Shown here piece by piece: positions 7,716 through 16,749 of a DNA stretch of 64,000 nucleotides; the first letter of the stretch is position 1, and the number at the start of each line of letters is the position of its first letter. The notes under the pieces were generated by a model that worked only from the letters and a program-made list of their open reading frames with translations, made no database searches and was not told the DNA's origin. Both the position numbers and the translations under genes were made by a program. The stretch spans positions 1 through 64,000 of the forward strand of contig JAEZGH010000196.1 in NCBI GenBank assembly GCA_023417065.1, written 5' to 3'. The stretch is from Bacteroidota bacterium (GTDB lineage: Bacteria; Bacteroidota; Bacteroidia; Cytophagales; Cyclobacteriaceae).

Positions 7716-10016
7716 TCACTCCATGGGATGAGGTTGGAACAACAAAAATCCTACGTGAACCAGGATACCAAGGTTGTGTCTCTCATCGTCGTAGTAATTC
7801 AGACTTGCACTTACCGGACCAATGGGTGAGTGATAAACCAGTGATGCAGATCCGGCGAAGAAAACTTTACTGAAATCATTTACAACCACAGTTTCCTGCT
7901 TGTTGTTTTCCGTCAAAAAATCAAAAGGTTTGAAGACATAAACTTCTGCGCGAAAGTCAAGTTTTCTTCTGAGATTGAAGACGTTTTTCGATCCTGCCCC
8001 TACGAAGTTGAACGATCTGAAGCTGGGCGTAAACAGTGTTCTGCTGTCCTGAAGTGGGTAGAATGCCGGTGCGTTGATCAGCGTGCCAAAGTGGTTTTGG
8101 AACACGGGCTGATTTGATGCCACCGCCTCCAGGAAATAGCCCGGTCTGAATCGGCCGTAGCCAAAGTATTGCTCCACGCGCACACGGGCGCGAAACCAAT
8201 CGTAACGGCCTCTGTTCCTCTCGCGAAGCATGGCAGTACTGCCCGGATTTAATGTCGCCGTCGTGTTGTAATACTGCGCGGTGAGCGAGAACGACCGCCC
8301 CGATGACGGGTATTGCTTCCGGTCAAGTGAATTCGATTCAATTCCAATCCCTGTATGAAAGCCCTGAAGCTTGAGGTCGTCCAGCGTATCCGTTGATACA
8401 AAGTAGGTGTTGTTTGAATAGCGATCCTTGTTATTATAACCTTCGAAAAATGCAAACGCCTTCATCGAATGCTTGAGCGGTACCCCTAACGTTACACCAG
8501 CCCTGCGGTTGTTGCGGATCAGTATTGTTGGCGATACATCGGGCGTTACGCCTTTAAAAACGTCTTCGCTTTCCAGGTAGTCTCTTCGGTCAAATGCAAT
8601 ATAAGGCTCCAGATAGAACGGCGTCGCAAAGTCCATCCTCACTTTGCCGATCCCCGCGCGATAGAAGCTTCCGGTTTGTACGCCGAGATGAGCGTGTCCG
8701 AGGAAGTGATTGAACCAGTAATAGTTCAGCCCCAGGTAAATGTTGCTGATGTCGCGTGTCGCGATCACTCCGCCGAAGTCGACAAGAAAGTTCTGTTGCG
8801 GCCTTTGTGTCAGGTGAAGCCGGAACAGACTGTCAAGCGGATCATAATATATCTTTGGAAAGACATTCATGAAGTAACTTTCCGACACGAGTCTGAAGTA
8901 ACCTTTTTTAATTTGAGAGTAATGAACAGGCCCTGTATATGACCGCGGTGTCTTGAATACCTGACGGATATAACCACGCTGTTTGGAGTTAAACCCATCG
9001 AAGCTCAGTTTCCCAAAAACAAAAGGCATGCTTCTGTCCCTGAACACATTCCGCTGATGGCAGATGCTGTCGCATGTAACGCGGCGCTCCACTTTCTGTT
9101 TGATCTCATCCATCTGTCGCATCGTCTGGACATACCCGCTGTCAATCAGGCTCTTCGCGCGACCGAAGTCAAACGACGTAAAGCCTTTCAGGTCCGGCTG
9201 AATATACACGCCGTTCTCAGGAATGCGACTTGGGTCACTCTTGTCAAGCAGCATGAACAACAACGATTTTGAAATAAGCTTGTCATCGCTGTCGAAAGGA
9301 TACTCGTCAAAGATTTTGGTCGACACGTTTACACCGATGATGACATCAGGGTTGAAGCTCGTCTGGGCGACGTCGACCGGAAAGTTATTATACACCCCGC
9401 CATCGAAGAGGTATTTTCCATCGACTCGTATTGGATTATAGAAAAACGGTACGCTTTGTGTCGCGCGAAGGGCTTCGCTCAACGATCCCTTTGAAAGGAT
9501 TACTTCATTCTGCGTGAATATGTCTGACGCGACGACGCGGAACGGTACGAATAAGCTGTCGAAGTTATTGCCAGATATCGCCGACGCCTGCGCCATCTTT
9601 TCAGAAAGCGCAAAATTCAGGCTTACATCATTCGCAATGCTCGAGTTGAATTGCAGGTTGAGCGTTGAATCCACCGCGAGTGTTAAGGCAAGAAAACCGG
9701 GGTTGACGTCGCGCTGGTGGTAGAAGTAGTTGTAGCCGGTTTCGCTGGCGCCGTTCACCCAGCGCAGGAACTGCTCTGACAACACCATGCGTTCAATTTC
9801 CTCGGGACTCATTCCCGCGGCGTAACATCCGCCGATGATCCCGCCCATCGATGTGCCTACGATGTAGTCGATGGGAATTTCATTCTCCTCCAGCGCTTTC
9901 AGCACGCCGACGTGCGCTATACCTTTCGCTGCACCCCCACTCAGCACCACGCCAACTTTCTGGCTGTAACCGAACATGGGAGTGAAAATGAACAGATAGA
10001 ATAGTAAACGCCTCAT
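7716..10016 (-). CDS. Patatin-like phospholipase with C-terminal outer membrane barrel
   Basis: From ATG 10016 the protein is 766 residues: a signal peptide (ends near YSQ, residue 19), then a patatin domain with the oxyanion loop GGAAKG (27-32), nucleophile elbow GTSMG (Ser56) and the DGG motif of the catalytic Asp. The C-terminal half is rich in aromatic beta-strands and resembles a POTRA-BamA/surface-antigen barrel. Family members are outer membrane phospholipases or lipid hydrolases. An upstream in-frame ATG at 10046 lies inside the terminator hairpin of the preceding gene and before the -7 element at 10022-10029, so it is rejected. The chosen start gives a clean signal peptide and an mRNA with almost no leader. 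Confidence 0.9.
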   Translation of the reverse strand: MRRLLFYLFIFTPMFGYSQKVGVVLSGGAAKGIAHVGVLKALEENEIPIDYIVGTSMGGIIGGCYAAGMSPEEIERMVLSEQFLRWVNGASETGYNYFYHQRDVNPGFLALTLAVDSTLNLQFNSSIANDVSLNFALSEKMAQASAISGNNFDSLFVPFRVVASDIFTQNEVILSKGSLSEALRATQSVPFFYNPIRVDGKYLFDGGVYNNFPVDVAQTSFNPDVIIGVNVSTKIFDEYPFDSDDKLISKSLLFMLLDKSDPSRIPENGVYIQPDLKGFTSFDFGRAKSLIDSGYVQTMRQMDEIKQKVERRVTCDSICHQRNVFRDRSMPFVFGKLSFDGFNSKQRGYIRQVFKTPRSYTGPVHYSQIKKGYFRLVSESYFMNVFPKIYYDPLDSLFRLHLTQRPQQNFLVDFGGVIATRDISNIYLGLNYYWFNHFLGHAHLGVQTGSFYRAGIGKVRMDFATPFYLEPYIAFDRRDYLESEDVFKGVTPDVSPTILIRNNRRAGVTLGVPLKHSMKAFAFFEGYNNKDRYSNNTYFVSTDTLDDLKLQGFHTGIGIESNSLDRKQYPSSGRSFSLTAQYYNTTATLNPGSTAMLRERNRGRYDWFRARVRVEQYFGYGRFRPGYFLEAVASNQPVFQNHFGTLINAPAFYPLQDSRTLFTPSFRSFNFVGAGSKNVFNLRRKLDFRAEVYVFKPFDFLTENNKQETVVVNDFSKVFFAGSASLVYHSPIGPVSASLNYYDDERHNLGILVHVGFLLFQPHPME

Positions 10017-10021
10017 CAGTG

Positions 10022-10029
10022 CAAAAATA
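10022..10029 (-). promoter_or_regulatory. -7 promoter element of the patatin gene
   Basis: TATTTTTG on the minus strand matches the Bacteroidota consensus TAnnTTTG exactly. It ends five bases before the ATG at 10016, so transcription should begin at or next to the start codon. It overlaps the T-rich tail of the terminator at 10034-10057. Confidence 0.6.
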
Positions 10030-10033
10030 AATA

Positions 10034-10057
10034 AGTCCGGCTTCAATTGGCCGGACT
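10034..10057 (-). terminator. Intrinsic terminator of the M23 peptidase gene
   Basis: AGTCCGGC and GCCGGACT form a perfect 8-bp stem with an 8-base loop, 29 bases past the peptidase stop. On the minus strand it is followed by TATTTATTTTTG, a T-rich tail. That tail also contains the -7 element of the next gene. Confidence 0.8.
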
Positions 10058-10085
10058 AACATTCAACGAAGCACCGTCGAAAAGA

Positions 10086-11378
10086 TTATAGTCGAGCCAT
10101 CGGATCCTGTTGATCAGGGAACGGAATCGCGTCCAGTTTGCTGACAATGTCCTGTTTTACGGCTTCGAATGCTGCAAGGTTTTCTTCTTTGATCGGCTCT
10201 GACGGCGGAAGGTCAACGGCAAGTGCATCTACCTGTACGCCATTCTTCCAGAATCGGTAACAAAGGTGCGGACCAGTAGCGAGTCCGGTGCTGCCCACGT
10301 ATCCGATCGTTTGCCCTTGTGTAACCCGCGTACCCGCGCGAACACCGTTTGCGATGCGCGACATGTGAAGGTATTGCGTGGTATACGTGGCGTTGTGACG
10401 GATCTTCACATAATTGCCATTGTTCGATTTGAACTGCGCTTCTTCAACAGTACCATCGCCAACTGCGCGTATAGGTGTACCGGTAGGAGCAGCGAAGTCG
10501 GTACCCAGGTGAGCTTTCCATACTTTACGCACAGGATGAAAGCGGTTCTGGGAATAACGTGAACTTATCCGCGTAAACTCGATGGGATACCTCAGCAGCG
10601 CCTTTCTTAAGCTCTTGCCATCTGCATTGAAGAAGCTCACGCCATCTCCCTGATCAAATGGGATCGCATAATAAGGCTGACCCATATGCTCAAAGTATAT
10701 CGCGTTGATCTTATGAATGCCTACGTAGTTGCCATCAACCTGTTTCTCCTCGTAGATGAGTTTGAATTTGTCACCGCGCTGAAGACGCTGGAAATCAACC
10801 TGCCATCCGAAGATGTCGACAAACTTGTTGGTAAGCTCGTGGGAGATGCCCTTCTCATCAAGAGTTGCGGAAAGGTTGGAAAAGATTTCTCCGGTCACGG
10901 TCTTTTCCACGGTAGTGACTTCTCTCTGATAAACATTGACTGAAAGTGAATCCTGAAGACTGAATACGACATAGTCAATTGCGTTTGGCTCATATACAAG
11001 AGCCTTTGCGGTTTTCAGTGAATCCTGTTCACATATCAGTGTATACTTTTTGTCGGCCGCAATTTTACGGACATCAAACACTTTTTTCGAAATCTGCGAT
11101 ATTTCATGGATGCGCTGATACGGCACGTTGTAAGGCTGCAGAATATCGCTCAGGCGCTGGTTACGCTTGATTTTATCCTCAATGACCAGATGATCATCTA
11201 TGACCATGCCGTAAAGCATGTTGGGTTCCTTCACCTCTTCGACCTGAGCAACAGTATCAACGGGTTGGATACCCGCAAGTTCATCCTGCTGCGGCTGCGT
11301 GAAGTAGTCGCGATTCATGAATAATACGGCAGCAACAAGAACAAGAAAGGCGAGAATTCCGAGAAAGCTTTTTTTCAT
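10086..11378 (-). CDS. M23 family peptidoglycan endopeptidase, membrane-anchored
   Basis: The 430-residue protein has an N-terminal membrane segment (about 4-21), a long middle region with a cell-wall-enzyme accessory fold and a LytM/M23 zinc endopeptidase domain. The metal and catalytic residues are visible: HLGTD (His290, Asp294), the HxH-like LHMS (His338) and GPHLC (His371). It most resembles MepM/YebA-type hydrolases that cut peptide cross-links to allow wall growth. It is monocistronic by appearance: two TATATTTG -7 elements lie upstream and a strong terminator lies downstream. Confidence 0.9.
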   Translation of the reverse strand: MKKSFLGILAFLVLVAAVLFMNRDYFTQPQQDELAGIQPVDTVAQVEEVKEPNMLYGMVIDDHLVIEDKIKRNQRLSDILQPYNVPYQRIHEISQISKKVFDVRKIAADKKYTLICEQDSLKTAKALVYEPNAIDYVVFSLQDSLSVNVYQREVTTVEKTVTGEIFSNLSATLDEKGISHELTNKFVDIFGWQVDFQRLQRGDKFKLIYEEKQVDGNYVGIHKINAIYFEHMGQPYYAIPFDQGDGVSFFNADGKSLRKALLRYPIEFTRISSRYSQNRFHPVRKVWKAHLGTDFAAPTGTPIRAVGDGTVEEAQFKSNNGNYVKIRHNATYTTQYLHMSRIANGVRAGTRVTQGQTIGYVGSTGLATGPHLCYRFWKNGVQVDALAVDLPPSEPIKEENLAAFEAVKQDIVSKLDAIPFPDQQDPMARL

Positions 11379-11412
11379 GGGTCTTTCAGCGAGGTTAAAA
11401 AATTGAGCGATT

Positions 11413-11420
11413 CAAATATA
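11413..11420 (-). promoter_or_regulatory. Proximal -7 element upstream of the M23 peptidase
   Basis: TATATTTG on the minus strand is a perfect TAnnTTTG match, 34 bases before the ATG. No well-spaced TTTG -33 element is seen, so it may be weaker than the distal one. Confidence 0.4.
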
Positions 11421-11467
11421 CACGGTTAGCAAAAACTTTCCCCGTCCAAAGGAAGCTATTGTGTTTT

Positions 11468-11497
11468 CAAATATACCGCAATGTGCAGAAAATCAAA
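11468..11497 (-). promoter_or_regulatory. Distal -33/-7 promoter of the M23 peptidase
   Basis: On the minus strand TTTG is followed after 18 bases by TATATTTG (the -7 at 11468-11475). This fits the Bacteroidota primary sigma factor consensus well and would give a leader of about 85 bases. The rest of the 221-base gap between the peptidase and dsbD shows no gene. Confidence 0.55.
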
Positions 11498-11599
11498 ATA
11501 CTGCGGGTTGCTTGTTAAAGCGCGGTGGAGGTAAGGATCAAGTCAAAAGCTCGCGAAAACGCGACGTTCTTCCAACCGTCTTTTCCCGGCTCGCTACTT

Positions 11600-13747
11600 C
11601 TAATACAATTCCCGGAAGCGCTTCTTCCCCTCGTCGAGAAACTTCGCAAACTTCGACGGATCGCGGTCATAACCATACGGAGATGCCAAAACGCGCTCGT
11701 CCCTGCCTACGAGCACATAAAATGGCTGGGCGTTATTGTTGAGCTTAGTGATCTGTAAATCAGCGTTTTGCTTGCCAATGGTCTTCTTAACCTTGCCGTC
11801 CTGCGCAGTATACCACTCCGACTCCGGCTTCTCTGTCTTGTCGTCAACGTATAAAGCCACGACAACATAGTCCTCGCGAAGGCGCTGCAAAACCTGCGGA
11901 TCTGACCAAACCACGGCCTCCATCTCCCGACAATTCGTACATCCGTGACCGGTGAAATCGATAAACAACGGTTTGTTCAATTTTCTTGCACAGGCAATAG
12001 CCTGATCGTAATCAAAGTAACCCTGCAAGCCGTGTGGCAGATGCAGGAAATCGGCATACTTAGGATCCTCACACAAAGTGGATTCGGAATCTTCGCGGGC
12101 TTTTGAAATCAGGTCAAAGTCGTGCGTATACAGTGGTGGCAGATATCCGGCGAGGGCCTTCAGCGGCGCGCCCCACATCCCTGGAATCAGATATACGGCG
12201 AACGTAAATGCGGTCATGGCAAGCACCAGCCTCGGAATGCCAACACGCTTGTCTTCAATGTCTTTGCCTGTGTCGCCAGGAAGCCTGAAGAATTTCATCA
12301 GGTACGCGCCTATCAGGATGGTTATGACAATCCATATCGCGATGTTGATCTCCCGGTCCAGAAGGCGCCAGTGAAAAGCCTGATCGGCGATGCTGAGAAA
12401 TTTGAACGCAAGAGCAATCTCGATGAATCCCAACACTACTTTCACGGAGTTCAACCATCCGCCAGACTTGGGTAGCGAGCTCAGCCACCGTGGAAAGAAG
12501 GCGAACGTGGTGAACGGAATGGCAAATGCGAGGGAGAACCCAAGCATCCCAACAATGGGCTTAATGAACTCGCCGCCGGCAGACGAAACAAGAATACTTC
12601 CGACGATAGGGCCAGTACATGAGAATGAAACCAGTACGAGCGTAAAGGCCATAAAGAACACGCCGATCAGCCCGCCACGGTCCGCCTGACGGTCGACCTT
12701 CGTGACGAATGTCCCGGGAAGCGTGATGTCAAACAATCCCAAAAAAGAGAGACCGAAAACCATGAAAACGAGGAAGAATATGATGTTCGGCAGCCATTCC
12801 GTCGAAAGATGGTTGGCCGTCTCCGGACCCATAAGGGGGGCGAGCGCCGCGCCGATGAGTGTATAAATGATGACGATGGATAATCCATATAGGATAGCCT
12901 GTGCCCGCGTCCTTCCAGGCGCTGTGAAGTAGCTGACGGTCATAGGTATCATGGGAAACACACACGGGGTGAGTAACGCCGCCAGCCCCGCAAGAAAAGC
13001 AAGCAGGAAAAATCCCCAGAATGACGTCCCTTCAGCGGTCTGCTGCACAAGTGACGGATCGAGGATCGGTCCGTGATTTTTGGCTCCGGTACCTGTTTGT
13101 TCAGCAGAGAGCGCCACAGTTGCAGTGTCAGGCGGAAGGGGATTCAGCAGGTTCTTTTCGTCCGAAACCGGCTGCTGACCCATATTTAAGGGCGCCTGGC
13201 TTGTTTCCAGCTTTTTCACAGGTTCAGCGGTCTTCGGTTCTGTCGCTTTTGCCGCTGGTTTTTCGGCCGTGCCCGAAACGGCAATTTCTCTGAATACGAG
13301 ATCGCCGAGAATCTGCACACACTGACCATCTATGTTGGAGCACGATTGTCCTTCATACGAAGCCTTTACGGTCAGCGGACCCGGCTTCAAAAGCTTGATC
13401 TTCTGCCGTAATTCACCCTTAACTTCAAAATAGCGGACATCACACTCAAAGTTCTTGTCGAATTTGCCCTGATCTTTTATCGCCACCAGGCCGCCGACAA
13501 CCTCAAAGGCATCGTCAGGCTCGTATATGATTTCCAGCGGAATTGGCCCGCATTCGGGGTCAAAACCATTGGTATACATATACCAGTTATTGATAATAGT
13601 GGGCCTGAATATCAGTTCAACTTCATCACCCGCACGGGCGGATTCAGAAGAAACATCGGTGGAAAATGTTACAGGCTTAAGGATCTGCGAGTAGGAGAAC
13701 AACGGAACCAGAACCAGAAGAAAGAAAAAAGTGATTTTCCGCATCAT
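11600..13747 (-). CDS. dsbD: DsbD-like thiol:disulfide interchange protein
   Basis: The 715 residues show the three-part DsbD plan: a signal peptide and N-terminal periplasmic sandwich (about 20-160), an eight-helix membrane domain (about 235-530, with TPCVFPMIPMT and SCTGPIVGS carrying the two membrane cysteines), and a C-terminal thioredoxin domain with the CTNC pair at 603-606. It passes electrons from cytoplasmic thioredoxin to periplasmic proteins. A linker of about 70 residues rich in Lys, Ala and Glu separates the first two parts. The start is ATG 13747; the second codon is also ATG (13744). A perfect -7 element lies 14 bases upstream. Confidence 0.92.
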   Translation of the reverse strand: MMRKITFFFLLVLVPLFSYSQILKPVTFSTDVSSESARAGDEVELIFRPTIINNWYMYTNGFDPECGPIPLEIIYEPDDAFEVVGGLVAIKDQGKFDKNFECDVRYFEVKGELRQKIKLLKPGPLTVKASYEGQSCSNIDGQCVQILGDLVFREIAVSGTAEKPAAKATEPKTAEPVKKLETSQAPLNMGQQPVSDEKNLLNPLPPDTATVALSAEQTGTGAKNHGPILDPSLVQQTAEGTSFWGFFLLAFLAGLAALLTPCVFPMIPMTVSYFTAPGRTRAQAILYGLSIVIIYTLIGAALAPLMGPETANHLSTEWLPNIIFFLVFMVFGLSFLGLFDITLPGTFVTKVDRQADRGGLIGVFFMAFTLVLVSFSCTGPIVGSILVSSAGGEFIKPIVGMLGFSLAFAIPFTTFAFFPRWLSSLPKSGGWLNSVKVVLGFIEIALAFKFLSIADQAFHWRLLDREINIAIWIVITILIGAYLMKFFRLPGDTGKDIEDKRVGIPRLVLAMTAFTFAVYLIPGMWGAPLKALAGYLPPLYTHDFDLISKAREDSESTLCEDPKYADFLHLPHGLQGYFDYDQAIACARKLNKPLFIDFTGHGCTNCREMEAVVWSDPQVLQRLREDYVVVALYVDDKTEKPESEWYTAQDGKVKKTIGKQNADLQITKLNNNAQPFYVLVGRDERVLASPYGYDRDPSKFAKFLDEGKKRFRELY

Positions 13748-13761
13748 TAGAATTTCGGTTC

Positions 13762-13769
13762 CAAAAGTA
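13762..13769 (-). promoter_or_regulatory. -7 promoter element of dsbD
   Basis: TACTTTTG on the minus strand matches TAnnTTTG and lies 14 bases before the dsbD ATG, leaving a leader of about ten bases. The -33 side is not clear. Confidence 0.45.
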
Positions 13770-13951
13770 ACAAAGGAATTCTCAAAAAAGTTAAACGCAA
13801 TGTTAACAGAAGGTTCAAGGCTCAGATTTCAAGTCTCAAGGCTGATTCCTATCCATAAAGCCACTTTGCAGACCAATTGGCCATCTTGCTACTCAGCCTC
13901 CCAGCCACCCGGCCAACCTGAAAGCTGAGCCGACTAGCCGTCCTGCCCCTG

Positions 13952-15184
13952 TCAAATGTCCAGCTCAACCTGATTATTCAGCAGGTCTTCAAAACGCTCG
14001 CGCCGGCGGATCAGGTGAGCTTTCCCATCCAGGATCAGCACCTCTGCAGGGCGAAGCCGTGAATTGTAGTTCGACGACATCGAGAAACAGTACGCACCGG
14101 CATTTTTCATGGCCAGAATATCGCCCTCGCGGACCTCATTCAGCTGGCGGTCCGCACCAAACGTGTCCGTTTCACAGATATAGCCAACGACGGAATAGGT
14201 CTTCTCCTCACCACCAGGATTGGACACATTAATAATGTGGTGATAGGCATCGTACATCATCGGACGGATCAGGTGATTCAATCCGGAATTCACCCCTACG
14301 AAGCTCGTAGACGCTGTCTGCTTAACAACGTTTACCTGTACCAGAAACGTCCCGGATTCGCTCACCAGAAACTTCCCAGGCTCTACCCACAACTCGAGAG
14401 GGGCACCGTACTGATCACAGAATTTATTGAACGCCGCCGACAAACGCCCACCCAGTTCTTCGATGTCGGTAACCTTGTCGCCTTCCTTATACGCGACCTT
14501 AAAACCACTTCCGAAGTCGATAAACTTCAGATTCCTGAAATGTTGGGCAGCATCGAAAAGAATGTCCGCCATCTGAAGAAATACACCCGAATCAGTAATG
14601 TCCGAACCTGTATGAATATGAAGACCCAGAACAGGGATATTATACTTCTCCACAACTTCAATAATAGACGGAAGTTGTTCAATCGAAATACCAAACTTCG
14701 AATTGGCATGCCCTGTTGAGATCTTGAGATTTCCTCCTGCCAGGATATGAGGATTCAGGCGGATACCACATCCATATGTGTTGCCGTACTTCTCACCAAA
14801 TTTCTTTAAAGAGGAAAGGTTGTCGAGATTGACGGCGAACCCTTGCGAAACCGCTTCCTCGATTTCGCTGAAGTGAACACCACTCGGAGTAAAGGTTATC
14901 TGATCGGGCCTGAATCCGGCGCGGAGCGCGAGGCCACCCTCCTGGAGTGATACAACTTCGATGTCAGCTCCCGCCTTTCGGATGACTTTCAGAATGGAAA
15001 TTGTGGTCAGTGCCTTGGCGGCATACTTAACCCTTATACGCGTCTCCCGAAAAGCGTTTTTCAACCGCTGCACTTGCGACTGAATCCGTTCCGCGTCATA
15101 CACATAAAGAGGTGTTCCGAATTCCTTTACCAAATCAGTGACAGGAATTCCCTGGATGCGATAAGTACCTTCGTTGAAGTCCAT
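13952..15184 (-). CDS. lysA: Diaminopimelate decarboxylase
   Basis: LysA makes L-lysine from meso-diaminopimelate in the last step of lysine synthesis, in the cytoplasm, with PLP. From ATG 15184 it is 410 residues, the usual length. It shows the PLP-binding Lys in YAAKALT (Lys57), HIHTGSD, the glycine loop FGSGFKV, EPGKFLV, the CETDTFGADR substrate loop and the late GAYCFSMSSNYN motif. A longer reading with TTG at 15202 is rejected because that codon overlaps the -7 element at 15200-15207. The deoxynucleoside kinase lies 71 bases upstream in the same direction, but lysA has its own promoter. Confidence 0.93.
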   Translation of the reverse strand: MDFNEGTYRIQGIPVTDLVKEFGTPLYVYDAERIQSQVQRLKNAFRETRIRVKYAAKALTTISILKVIRKAGADIEVVSLQEGGLALRAGFRPDQITFTPSGVHFSEIEEAVSQGFAVNLDNLSSLKKFGEKYGNTYGCGIRLNPHILAGGNLKISTGHANSKFGISIEQLPSIIEVVEKYNIPVLGLHIHTGSDITDSGVFLQMADILFDAAQHFRNLKFIDFGSGFKVAYKEGDKVTDIEELGGRLSAAFNKFCDQYGAPLELWVEPGKFLVSESGTFLVQVNVVKQTASTSFVGVNSGLNHLIRPMMYDAYHHIINVSNPGGEEKTYSVVGYICETDTFGADRQLNEVREGDILAMKNAGAYCFSMSSNYNSRLRPAEVLILDGKAHLIRRRERFEDLLNNQVELDI

Positions 15185-15199
15185 TTTCAGATAAACCGC

Positions 15200-15207
15200 C
15201 AAATATA
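15200..15207 (-). promoter_or_regulatory. -7 promoter element of lysA
   Basis: TATATTTG on the minus strand is a perfect match to TAnnTTTG, 15 bases before the ATG at 15184. It decides against the upstream TTG start. Confidence 0.5.
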
Positions 15208-15255
15208 GCGGATCAGACTTCGTTTGCGAAACCTCGCGCGCCTGAATTGCAGTTT

Positions 15256-15894
15256 TTACTCCTCAACGCTGAACAGGTTGTTCAGTTCGAAGTCAACCCG
15301 GTTTACGATAAAGGCAAAATCTTCAACGTTCGCCACAAAGTCCAGATTGTTTACATCGATGATGAGCAACTTGCCAAGGTTGTACTGGCTGATCCACTCT
15401 TCATAATGCTCGTTCAGATTCTTGAGGTATTCGAGTTTAATTGAATACTCATAGTCACGTCCACGTTTGGCAATCTGTCCCACAAGCTTCGGAATATCGG
15501 ACTTGAGATAGATCAGCAGGTCCGGGGGCTTGACGAAGTTGATCATTGAATTGAACAGATCGAGATAACTCTGGTATTCCCGGTCTGTGATAAACCCACT
15601 GCGGTGGAGATTTGATGCAAAGATGTACGCATCTTCGTAAATGGTGCGATCCTGAATCGTCGTCCTGCCACTCGTGCGGATCTCATTGACCTGCTTGAAG
15701 CGCGTGTTCAGAAAGAAAATCTGGACGTGAAATGACCACCGGTTCATGTCCTCATAGAAATCGCGGAGGTAGGGATTTTCATCCACCGCTTCGAAGAGGG
15801 CTTGCCAGCCGTAGTGCTTGGCCAGCTTCGCAGTCAACGTCGTCTTCCCCGATCCAATATTCCCGCATACCGCGATGTGTTGTGGCTTCGTCAT
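15256..15894 (-). CDS. Deoxynucleoside kinase (deoxyadenosine/deoxycytidine kinase type)
   Basis: The 212-residue protein carries the P-loop GNIGSGKT (11-18), the ERS/DRS-type motif as DRTIYED, and the lid region with KRGRDYE, all typical of the dNK/thymidine kinase-2-like salvage enzymes. It phosphorylates deoxynucleosides with ATP in the cytoplasm; whether dA, dC or dG is preferred cannot be read. It starts nine bases after the stop of the propeller-like gene and so belongs to the corA-propeller-dNK transcription unit. Confidence 0.88.
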   Translation of the reverse strand: MTKPQHIAVCGNIGSGKTTLTAKLAKHYGWQALFEAVDENPYLRDFYEDMNRWSFHVQIFFLNTRFKQVNEIRTSGRTTIQDRTIYEDAYIFASNLHRSGFITDREYQSYLDLFNSMINFVKPPDLLIYLKSDIPKLVGQIAKRGRDYEYSIKLEYLKNLNEHYEEWISQYNLGKLLIIDVNNLDFVANVEDFAFIVNRVDFELNNLFSVEE

Positions 15895-15903
15895 TATGAA
15901 TTG

Positions 15904-16749
15904 TTATTTAGTGCTTTGTTTTACCCAAAAGGCAAGCTTCGAATCCGAAGCCGATGTATGCAACGCTGTCATATCCCCCGTAAAGTCACCTTCGCAGGCA
16001 ATCCACCGGCCCGACTTTGCTTCGTAACGGTGAAGCTGGCCTTCATACCAAGCAATCGGAATTCCCGCAGCGGTGAAACTGAATATATCAGCCTCGGGAA
16101 GCGTCTCTGCAACTATCGACACCGACCCATCCTGGGCGATAACTTTAATGCTCCACGAGTCGACAGCGAGCTTATGCACAAAGGCAAAGGAACCTGACTT
16201 CCTGTCGCGTGTCAACGTGCGCCCTACATGCCTGCCGACAGAAATTTGCCGCTGCGGACGAACCGTCATCAGGTTCAGCGCATTAGGATTACCCGGAGCC
16301 ACAGCCAGAAGGTTGTTGTCGTCCATCCATAAGTAGTTTTCAACCGGGCTCTGGAGTTTGATCGAAGGGTCCGGACCTCCCTCAACTGTAATCCGCCGAA
16401 GGTTATCCGAGGGAAGCTGATCCATAAAAGTAAGCGACTTCCCATCTGACATCAGCCGAAGACCAACGACGCGTGCATTGCTCGTGAAAACGACAGCCCG
16501 TTCTCCCGTGGATAAATCGAACCCGATGATGTCGTTACCTTTTGCGTAATAAATCACCGGTGTTGCTTCATGAAAGACCGGTCCGGCAACCGATCCGTTG
16601 GCACTGTCAACTAACTGAACAGAGGTCACAGAAGCGTTATTCATTTCTGCAACATAGAGCTTGAACGATTGGGCATCAGCGATGATGACCGGAATCAACA
16701 GAAGGGTATATGCTGCTATCCGACGAAGCAGAACAAATGCTAGAGCCAT
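15904..16749 (-). CDS. Secreted beta-propeller-like protein of unknown function
   Basis: From ATG 16749 the product is 281 residues with a signal peptide (LLIPVIIADAQ, cleavage near residue 27) and repeated blade-like segments (KGNDIIGFDLSTGERAV, SDGKSLTFMDQLPSD). No catalytic motif is visible and I cannot assign a family beyond a propeller-like fold. The start overlaps the end of corA by 10 bases, which points to translational coupling. An upstream in-frame ATG at 16770 would add seven residues before the signal peptide and is less likely. Confidence 0.7.
   Translation of the reverse strand: MALAFVLLRRIAAYTLLLIPVIIADAQSFKLYVAEMNNASVTSVQLVDSANGSVAGPVFHEATPVIYYAKGNDIIGFDLSTGERAVVFTSNARVVGLRLMSDGKSLTFMDQLPSDNLRRITVEGGPDPSIKLQSPVENYLWMDDNNLLAVAPGNPNALNLMTVRPQRQISVGRHVGRTLTRDRKSGSFAFVHKLAVDSWSIKVIAQDGSVSIVAETLPEADIFSFTAAGIPIAWYEGQLHRYEAKSGRWIACEGDFTGDMTALHTSASDSKLAFWVKQSTK

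Noticed and set aside
13800..13850. Near-repeat CAAGGCTCAGATTTCAAGTCTCAAGGCTGA between dsbD and lysA
   Set aside because: Only two imperfect short copies, no symmetry with function, and no similar sequence elsewhere in the window.
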